From positions 1 through 11,084 of the forward strand of contig CAZIVO010000115.1 in assembly GCA_964542765.1 (NCBI GenBank): DNA of 11,084 nt. Reading direction: 5' to 3'. The DNA comes from CAZIVO01 sp964542765. GTDB taxonomy: Bacteria > Planctomycetota > UBA1135 > UBA2386. Shown here one piece after another: positions 6,627-11,084 of this stretch. The notes beneath the pieces are model-generated. The model was not told where the DNA came from and did no database searches. It saw only the letters and a list, made by a program, of their open reading frames with translations. The translations under genes and the position numbers were made by a program. Positions within the stretch are counted from its first letter, which is position 1. Each line of letters starts with the position of its first letter.

Positions 6627-7217
6627 CTAGACCGCGGCCCGGGGGGGCTTGCTGGTCGTGGTGCTCGATCGCTTTTCTTCCTTGGCCGGGGAAGTAGAGG
6701 CTTTGAATGAGATCTTGGCGGACAGATCGCCGAAGCGGACGAGGAGGAACCCCCCGGGGTCCTTGCCCGGGTCTGCGATCGCCTGGATGTTGAGGCGACT
6801 GGAAATGGCGCGATCCTGTTTCTCCACGCGCAGGGCAATCGAGGCGATTTCCTTGTCGTCATCATCTTCGAGGATCATGTGCCAGGTCAGCTTTTCGTCG
6901 ATCTTGAATGACAGCTTGCAGGTTCCGGCCCTCAGCGGAAGGTGTTCCAGTTCGATGTTGCCCTGCACCGTGAGTTGTCCCTTGACAGCTGACTTGAAGC
7001 CACCGGCATTGAAGATGTTGCGGTACATCTTCCCCTCTGCGGTTTTGGACGTCAGCATCTTCAGCGTTCGCCCTTGGGCGAGGTCAAGCTGGTTATAGGC
7101 GATGGCGAGGGAAGTTCCGTCCTTGAAGGTCAGGGAACTGGTCGCACGTGGACCATCTTGGGCTGCGAGGGTGGCCGAGATGATCGTGAAGGCCACGGTC
7201 AAGGATAAGGGGTTCAT
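6627..7217 (-). CDS. Small secreted DUF2911-like protein
   Basis: The protein has 196 residues. A clear signal peptide (MNPLSLTVAFTIISATLA) would be cleaved around residues 18-20. The mature part has a beta-rich pattern with a block resembling DUF2911: IELEHLPLRAGTCKLSFKID followed by TWHMIL (88-116), similar to the family's VNGxxLPAGTYxLFxIP ... EWTIIL. The assignment is from memory and tentative. The C-terminus (175-196) is Ser/Thr/Lys-rich and probably disordered. No catalytic residues are evident. A strong Shine-Dalgarno (AGAGGAGGG, complement of 7221-7229) lies 3 nt before the ATG and supports the start. The gene begins 30 nt after the AhpD-like gene, so the two are probably co-transcribed. 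Confidence 0.75.
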   Translation of the reverse strand: MNPLSLTVAFTIISATLAAQDGPRATSSLTFKDGTSLAIAYNQLDLAQGRTLKMLTSKTAEGKMYRNIFNAGGFKSAVKGQLTVQGNIELEHLPLRAGTCKLSFKIDEKLTWHMILEDDDDKEIASIALRVEKQDRAISSRLNIQAIADPGKDPGGFLLVRFGDLSAKISFKASTSPAKEEKRSSTTTSKPPRAAV

Positions 7218-7220
7218 GGT

Positions 7221-7229
7221 CCCTCCTCT
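7221..7229 (-). promoter_or_regulatory. Strong Shine-Dalgarno for the DUF2911-like gene
   Basis: On the minus strand the sequence reads AGAGGAGGG-ACC-ATG, a near-consensus ribosome site within the 30-nt spacer after the AhpD-like gene. Confidence 0.7.
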
Positions 7230-7247
7230 GCGGGGAATGCCAGAGGC

Positions 7248-7673
7248 TCACTCGGGCATGTCGTAAAGACCACCGAGCGTGTAGTTGGCGATGTCGGACC
7301 GGTCGACGATCGACGCAGCTGCCACACCGAGGGTGATGGCGATGACCTCCGAGATTTCTTCGGCGGTGGCACCATGTTTCTTCGCCTTTTTGAGGTGGCC
7401 TTCAAGGCAGCCCTTGCACCCGCTGGTCAGGGATGCGGCGATGGCGATGAATTCCTTTGTCTTGATATCGAGCTGGCTCTTGCCATAGGTCGCCTTGTAG
7501 AAGCCCATGTAGAGCTGCTTGAGATCCGGCGTGAGGAGAGCGTAGCTACGCATCTGCGAACTGGGTACGCGACCGTCGAAATCGACGCCCTCATCTTTTT
7601 CCTGGAAGGTCTCTTGGCCCTCGGAGGCCTGACCGTCTTCGGGCCTGGCTTCAGTGTCGTTGTGTTCGTTCAT
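7248..7673 (-). CDS. Carboxymuconolactone decarboxylase / AhpD-like family protein with CxxC
   Basis: The protein has 141 residues. After a charged, probably disordered N-terminal extension (about 1-32) comes an all-helical CMD/AhpD-type domain. It carries E74, C86, C89 and H93, in the spacing E-x11-C-x2-C-x3-H that matches the catalytic set of AhpD, the thiol peroxidase partner. The family is used in thiol-based peroxide reduction, with the CxxC cycling between dithiol and disulfide. True AhpD is longer, so this is a single-domain relative of unknown partner. It lacks a signal peptide and should be cytosolic. It leads a tight pair with the secreted gene 30 nt downstream. The Shine-Dalgarno is modest (GAAAG directly before the ATG). 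Confidence 0.88.
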   Translation of the reverse strand: MNEHNDTEARPEDGQASEGQETFQEKDEGVDFDGRVPSSQMRSYALLTPDLKQLYMGFYKATYGKSQLDIKTKEFIAIAASLTSGCKGCLEGHLKKAKKHGATAEEISEVIAITLGVAAASIVDRSDIANYTLGGLYDMPE

Positions 7674-7791
7674 CTTTCAGCAACCTTGGCATCATGGAGA
7701 GTGTGGATGCGAAACCGGGAACCTCTCTTACGGATTAGTGAGGCCGGGGATAAGTGTAGTTTTCCAATTTCCGTGGGTATCCGGCCAGTAG

Positions 7792-7803
7792 CCAGCTAGC
7801 TGG
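7792..7803. other. 12-bp perfect palindrome CCAGCTAGCTGG in the 144-bp spacer
   Basis: The palindrome sits 15 bp past the stop of the Nudix-like gene and about 120 bp upstream of the AhpD-like start. A wider inverted repeat, GGCCGG 7742-7747 with CCGGCC 7781-7786, flanks an AT-richer stretch (about 7750-7772). The spacer could hold the promoter or operator of the AhpD-like operon; no convincing -35/-10 pair was found. Confidence 0.3.
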
Positions 7804-7817
7804 TCGAGGAGGTTGAT

Positions 7818-8252
7818 CTAGCCTGATTGCTGCAGGCGCAGGTGTAGCCGGACCAGATGTTCCCGGTCGCCACCGGTTTCGAGGCGCTGGAATGCTTCTT
7901 CGAACTCCATCCAGGCGATTTCGCCGATACGAGGCCCGGGAGTGAGTTCCTTGATCGGTTGGTCGGGGCTGCCGGCCTGATAGGCGATCGGCCATTCGAC
8001 GAGGCCGATATCCCCGAAGATTTCCTTCGAAGGCTGTGATAAGTCCATGATCTGGAGTGGTTTGGAAATGCCGGTGTCAGCCTTGACCTCGCGTACCACG
8101 GCATCCTGGATGTGTTCGTCATGCTGGATCGATCCGATGACAGGACCGATGGGCCATTCGGCCGCGGGCTTGTGTTGCAGCAGAAGGAAGCGGGGATCTC
8201 GCTCCAGATACTGGAAGACGAAGACCCGAATGCGATGGTCGAGTACGAACAT
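7818..8252 (-). CDS. Nudix-like hydrolase with an altered Nudix box
   Basis: The protein has 144 residues. The Nudix box G-x5-E-x7-REU-xEE-xGU is recognisable at 40-62: G40, E46, R54-E55-V56, G61, I62. Where the metal-binding Glu pair is expected it has A58-D59. E55 remains. Nudix enzymes cleave nucleoside diphosphates linked to another moiety using these glutamates, so activity is uncertain. The segment before the box (WPIGPVIGSI, 33-42) recalls the VTGS form of the dihydroneopterin triphosphatase NudB rather than the usual LPGG, a weak hint at folate metabolism; folC is nearby on the other strand. Residues 106-144 form the usual C-terminal strand and helix (IGEIAWMEFEEAFQRL). It lies 73 nt after the esterase gene and is probably cytosolic. 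Confidence 0.8.
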   Translation of the reverse strand: MFVLDHRIRVFVFQYLERDPRFLLLQHKPAAEWPIGPVIGSIQHDEHIQDAVVREVKADTGISKPLQIMDLSQPSKEIFGDIGLVEWPIAYQAGSPDQPIKELTPGPRIGEIAWMEFEEAFQRLETGGDREHLVRLHLRLQQSG

Positions 8253-8255
8253 TGG

Positions 8256-8279
8256 TAATGGAAAGACCTCTATCCATTA
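8256..8279 (-). promoter_or_regulatory. Dyad with ribosome-binding site in its loop, upstream of the Nudix-like gene
   Basis: TAATGGA (8256-8262) and TCCATTA (8273-8279) are perfect 7-base inverted arms around 10 nt. On the minus strand the loop contains AGAGGT, the only Shine-Dalgarno-like sequence before the ATG at 8252. It ends about 13 nt from the start. The dyad could be an operator or an RNA hairpin presenting the ribosome site. This is inference from position. Confidence 0.4.
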
Positions 8280-8285
8280 TCGTCT

Positions 8286-8301
8286 CCAAAGGCTGCTTTG
8301 G
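8286..8301 (-). other. Hairpin CCAAAG-GCTG-CTTTGG between the esterase and Nudix-like genes
   Basis: Perfect 6-bp arms enclose a 4-nt loop in the 73-bp spacer, 24 nt past the esterase stop. No T-run follows on the minus strand, so an intrinsic terminator is not well supported. A 3'-end-stabilising or partial termination structure is possible. Confidence 0.35.
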
Positions 8302-8325
8302 GGCAACCGAATGTGAGGTTCAGCG

Positions 8326-9324
8326 TCAGCGGCGTCTTTCGCCCTTGCCACGGTCGGATTCTCCGGCTGGCAGGAGGCTCTCGAGGCCGGATTTTCCTTT
8401 CGCGAGCGTGAATTCCTTGGCGACGAAGGCCAGGGAGTGCGGTAGCCGGGCCGCGTTGTAGCCACTGGCCCAGCCGTGCCCGCCCCCGTCGACGAGTTGC
8501 CAGCTGTGGTCGATATCGCGCTGCTTCATCAGCTTGTGGAGGCTTTCATTGCCCGAGTCGAACTCGTAGCGGTCCGCGCTTCCGCAGTCGAAATAGATCT
8601 TCAGACCGGCCAGATCGCGGCGGTGCGATGATGCGATGATGTGCAGGGGGTTGTTGGCTTGCCAGCGCTTCTTTTCGAGTGGCTTGCCGTAAATCCGATC
8701 CAGACCGAGGCGCTTCCCCCAGCCTTCGAGCGCGCGTTGGTGCCGTTCGCTGAGGTTGTCGGGGTCAGGTGGAAAGATCGCTGCCGAGTGAGAGGCTACG
8801 ACGCGGAACAGTTTCGGGTGCCGCAGAGCGATGTTGAGGGCGCCGAACCCTCCCATGCTGACTCCCATGATCGCGCGCATGCCGGGGTCCTTTGCGATCC
8901 GGTAGGTCTCTTCGAGATGGGCAAGAAGGTCCACGATGATCAAGTCTTCGTTCTTCCCGGAGTCCTTTCCATTGACGTAAAAAGAGCTTCGGCCACCGTT
9001 GGCGGTCACGAAGATCATCCGGGGGACCTGCCCCTTGCCGGTCATCCTGTCGAGAATGGGCGCGCCGCCACGGGTCGCGAAACGCATGTGATCCTCGAAC
9101 ATCCCGTGAAGCCAGATGACCAGTGGATATTGCTTTTGCGCCTGGCTCTTGTAGTCCTTTGGCAGGAAGACTCCGTAGCTGGCCTTGCGCCGGAGGGCCT
9201 TGCTCTCGAAGGTCGATTGCTCGAACACCAGGTTTTCGAGCTTCGGCATGCTGTTGCGCCGTCCCTGGGCTTCGAGGCAGCTGATGATGGCGACGGCGAC
9301 GGCGAGTGAGGTTCGGAGTATCAT
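8326..9324 (-). CDS. Secreted esterase of the esterase-D / Fes alpha/beta-hydrolase family
   Basis: The protein has 332 residues. A signal peptide (MILRTSLAVAVAIISCLEA) is likely cleaved near residue 19. The mature domain is a PF00756-type alpha/beta hydrolase: VIWLHGMFEDH (69-79) forms the oxyanion-side loop, GVSMGGFGALNIAL (154-167) holds nucleophile S156, and GGGHGWASG (280-288) holds catalytic H283. The acid is probably D251 (CGSADRYEF). Family members hydrolyse acyl, feruloyl or acetyl esters on carbohydrates or small molecules; the substrate here is unknown. The C-terminus after 310 is basic and probably disordered. A strong Shine-Dalgarno (AGGAGA) precedes the ATG. It is divergent from folC, and the Nudix-like gene follows 73 nt downstream. 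Confidence 0.92.
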   Translation of the reverse strand: MILRTSLAVAVAIISCLEAQGRRNSMPKLENLVFEQSTFESKALRRKASYGVFLPKDYKSQAQKQYPLVIWLHGMFEDHMRFATRGGAPILDRMTGKGQVPRMIFVTANGGRSSFYVNGKDSGKNEDLIIVDLLAHLEETYRIAKDPGMRAIMGVSMGGFGALNIALRHPKLFRVVASHSAAIFPPDPDNLSERHQRALEGWGKRLGLDRIYGKPLEKKRWQANNPLHIIASSHRRDLAGLKIYFDCGSADRYEFDSGNESLHKLMKQRDIDHSWQLVDGGGHGWASGYNAARLPHSLAFVAKEFTLAKGKSGLESLLPAGESDRGKGERRR

Positions 9325-9330
9325 GGTGTT

Positions 9331-9336
9331 TCTCCT
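9331..9336 (-). promoter_or_regulatory. Shine-Dalgarno for the esterase gene
   Basis: AGGAGA on the minus strand lies 6 nt before the ATG at 9324 and confirms that start. The 80-bp divergent spacer to folC must hold both promoters; no clear -35/-10 boxes were identified. Confidence 0.65.
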
Positions 9337-9404
9337 GTCACGTAGTTCTGCGCAACCATCGCCTCATTGAGCGGGTAAAAGGTCGTTCCGAGAGACTTCG
9401 ATTG

Positions 9405-10682
9405 ATGGATGGGGATGATACCAGAGTGCAGCGACTGCTGGCGCCACTGACCAACTATGAACGTCAGCGCCCCGATCGCGTGCGCTGGTCTCTGGACAAT
9501 ATGCGGGATCTTCTGTCCAGACCGGGAGCATCGCAGTTGCGGGGCCGACTCGTTCAGGTGGGTGGTTCCAAGGGAAAGGGCACCACATCACTCTATATCG
9601 AGAGCCTGGCGCGTGGTGCAGGCCTGCGGGTGGGGACCTATCTCTCTCCCCACCTCGAGAGTTTGCTCGAGCGCGTTCGTCTCGAGGGTGCCTCGATCAC
9701 CGAGCCGATGCTGTCTGAAGCGTTGGAGCCGATTCTGGAGTTTGCCATGGCCAGTGGCAAGGAGCTGAGTTTCTTCGAGGCGATGACGGCGGCAGCGGTG
9801 GAATCTTTTGCTGCTGCCGGCGTGGATATGGGGGTACTCGAGGTAGGGCTCGGCGGCAGGCTCGATGCGACAACAGCAGTGCCGGTGGATGCATCGATCT
9901 TGACCAACGTCGAACTCGAGCATACGGAATTGCTCGGAGATTCAGTGGCGGCAATCGCCGCGGAGAAGGCGCATGTCTTGCGCCCGGGACGGCCTGGATT
10001 CACCGCGGCATCAGGGGATTCTCTGGATGTATTCCGGCAGCATGCCCGGGAGATCGGTGCCGAGTTGCTGGTTCTCGGTGAGGACTTCGAAGTGGAGGTG
10101 GAGGAAGAGACCGAAGATGCTTTTTGGGGCCGTCTGGTGATTCCGGGTGGCGCTCCCCGGTCTTTTCAACTCGAGGGCGCCGCACGCTTTGAATTGCCTG
10201 CCTTCGGATTGGCCATGGCTTGTCTGAGCAGGCTCTATCCGGATCTGGAATTTCCGCTACAGCCCGTTCCCAGGCCTGCCTTGCCCGGCCGCTGCGAGGT
10301 GGTGATCTGTCCGGATGGCAACCCGATTATCCTCGATGGTGCCCATACCGAGGGCTCCATGCACAGTCTCGCGATCGAACTGGAACGTAAGTTTCCGGGG
10401 CAGAGAACTTCTATCCTGTTTGCGACAGCTTCGGGCAAGCGCTGGCAAGAAGGCTTGAATTGTCTGCTCGAAAAGGCCGATAGAGTTCTAGTGACCGATC
10501 TTTCGGGCACGGTGGCCGAATCGCCAGAGATGGTCCGTGAGTGGATCGTTTCGCGGGGTGTGTCGGCCGAACTTGTCACGGATGTGCGAGAGGGCTTGCG
10601 TGTTCTGGCAGATCATCCGGGTCCGCGTGTGGTGACCGGTTCTTTCTATCTTGTTGGTGAGGTGCGTGAGGCAATTCGATGA
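9405..10682 (+). CDS. folC: Folylpolyglutamate synthase / dihydrofolate synthase
   Basis: FolC adds glutamate to dihydropteroate and/or extends the glutamate tail of folates, using ATP in the cytosol. The 425 residues match the family: P-loop GSKGKGTT (54-61), YLSPHLESLLERVRLEG (79-95), EVGLGGRLDATTA (146-158), LEHTELLGDS (171-180) with AAEKAH (186-191; K188 is the probable carbamylated lysine), PGR (294-296) and ILDGAHTEGS (309-318), and the final VVTGSFYLVGEV. The usual DGAHN motif reads DGAHT here. ATG 9405 was chosen because the residues after it fit the FolC N-terminus. The open frame runs back to 9306, but that stretch overlaps the divergent esterase start. The ribosome site is weak. 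The stop overlaps the next gene's ATG (ATGA), implying coupled translation. Whether it is bifunctional cannot be told. Confidence 0.95.
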   Translation: MDGDDTRVQRLLAPLTNYERQRPDRVRWSLDNMRDLLSRPGASQLRGRLVQVGGSKGKGTTSLYIESLARGAGLRVGTYLSPHLESLLERVRLEGASITEPMLSEALEPILEFAMASGKELSFFEAMTAAAVESFAAAGVDMGVLEVGLGGRLDATTAVPVDASILTNVELEHTELLGDSVAAIAAEKAHVLRPGRPGFTAASGDSLDVFRQHAREIGAELLVLGEDFEVEVEEETEDAFWGRLVIPGGAPRSFQLEGAARFELPAFGLAMACLSRLYPDLEFPLQPVPRPALPGRCEVVICPDGNPIILDGAHTEGSMHSLAIELERKFPGQRTSILFATASGKRWQEGLNCLLEKADRVLVTDLSGTVAESPEMVREWIVSRGVSAELVTDVREGLRVLADHPGPRVVTGSFYLVGEVREAIR

Positions 10683-11084
10683 GCAGAGATGCAGACACTG
10701 GTGATTCGCTGGCGACTCCGGCCATCATCGAGGACCTGTTCCTGACGAATACTTTCTTGATCAAGGGCCGGCTCGCTAACAAATACCACCGGTTGACCAA
10801 GATGCTCGAGGATACGGAGCAAACGTTCCTGACGATCGAGGATGCTCTCATGGTGCCGGTTCGCGGAGGCCGCGTTGTCGAAACGCCGCGGGTTCTCGTC
10901 AATCGCGAAGAACTGCTCCTGGCCCACGAGTTTGTTGCCACATCGGGTGACGATGCGCAGCGGATGCTCGCGGACAACGATAAGCCGGTTCCTATCCGAG
11001 CTTTCTACAGCGGCCCCATGCAGCTGGAAATTTCCGGTCAAGTTGAGCCGGGCGCTTACGAGCCTTCGGCGAATATGGGGCGTC
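10679..11084 (+). CDS. Unrecognised protein coupled to folC (N-terminal 135 residues, 3' end outside window)
   Basis: The frame is open from ATG 10679 to the window edge and begins MSRDADTGDS. The start overlaps the folC stop by 4 bp. GTGAGG at 10665-10670 gives a good Shine-Dalgarno 8 nt before the ATG. Visible features are a polar N-terminus (1-12), a likely helix and strand IIEDLFLTNTFLIKGRLANK (16-35), a predicted beta-rich middle (TFLTIEDALMVPV, 49-61; VVETPRVLVNREELLLAHEF, 66-85), and PIRAFYSGPMQLEISGQVEP (105-124). No signal peptide or membrane segment is seen, so it should be cytosolic. I do not recognise the family. The tight link to folC suggests co-expression rather than a proven folate role. 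Confidence 0.85.
   Translation, partial: MSRDADTGDSLATPAIIEDLFLTNTFLIKGRLANKYHRLTKMLEDTEQTFLTIEDALMVPVRGGRVVETPRVLVNREELLLAHEFVATSGDDAQRMLADNDKPVPIRAFYSGPMQLEISGQVEPGAYEPSANMGR

Noticed and set aside
8641..9309. Long plus-strand open frame opposite the esterase gene (222 codons)
   Set aside because: It is antisense to a gene with complete catalytic motifs and a strong ribosome site, and has no independent coding signal.
9306..9404. Upstream extension of folC to an ATG at 9306
   Set aside because: The extra 33 residues do not resemble FolC and overlap the divergent esterase start and its ribosome site. The family N-terminus fits ATG 9405.
1..11084. tRNA, rRNA, CRISPR array, insertion sequence, integrase or toxin-antitoxin genes
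   Set aside because: Read on both strands, no direct-repeat arrays, transposase or recombinase motifs, or tRNA-like cloverleaves were noticed; almost all bases are in the ten genes listed.

Overview
The window is bacterial chromosomal DNA, GC-rich by eye and densely coding. It holds ten protein genes, two of them cut by the window edges. No RNA gene, IS element, phage gene or CRISPR array was seen, and no gene-free stretch exceeds about 155 bases. Several features suggest a Planctomycetota-like organism: a Tat-exported hydroxypyruvate-isomerase-like TIM-barrel protein, several secreted or anchored proteins of poorly known families, and core biosynthetic genes scattered among them. This assignment is an inference only; no marker gene is present.

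Layout. The left edge holds the first 500 codons of carB (minus strand). A 154-bp divergent spacer separates it from a plus-strand gene for an exported protein that joins a degenerate staphylococcal-nuclease-like domain to a GH113-like TIM barrel. That gene converges on a minus-strand Tat-exported sugar isomerase/epimerase-like gene. A minus-strand gene series follows. Read in transcription order from about 9324 down to 4099 it is: secreted esterase, Nudix-like protein, AhpD-like CxxC protein, small secreted DUF2911-like protein, a two-TM protein with an internal duplication, and aroB. The last two overlap by 4 bp (GTGA). On the plus strand, folC starts 80 bp from the divergent esterase gene and overlaps by 4 bp (ATGA) an unrecognised gene that runs off the right edge.

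How the genes fit together. carB (arginine/pyrimidine), aroB (chorismate) and folC (folate) are housekeeping genes. The others act mainly at or beyond the membrane: glycosidase-like, esterase, isomerase and anchored proteins. The tightest physical links are aroB with the duplicated membrane protein and folC with the unknown downstream gene.

Nothing here is clearly a new defence or mobile system. The most unusual items are the nuclease-like/glycosidase fusion with its nuclease residues replaced, the duplicated periplasmic protein coupled to aroB, the Nudix protein with an altered metal-binding pair, and short inverted repeats in most same-strand spacers, some touching ribosome-binding sites.
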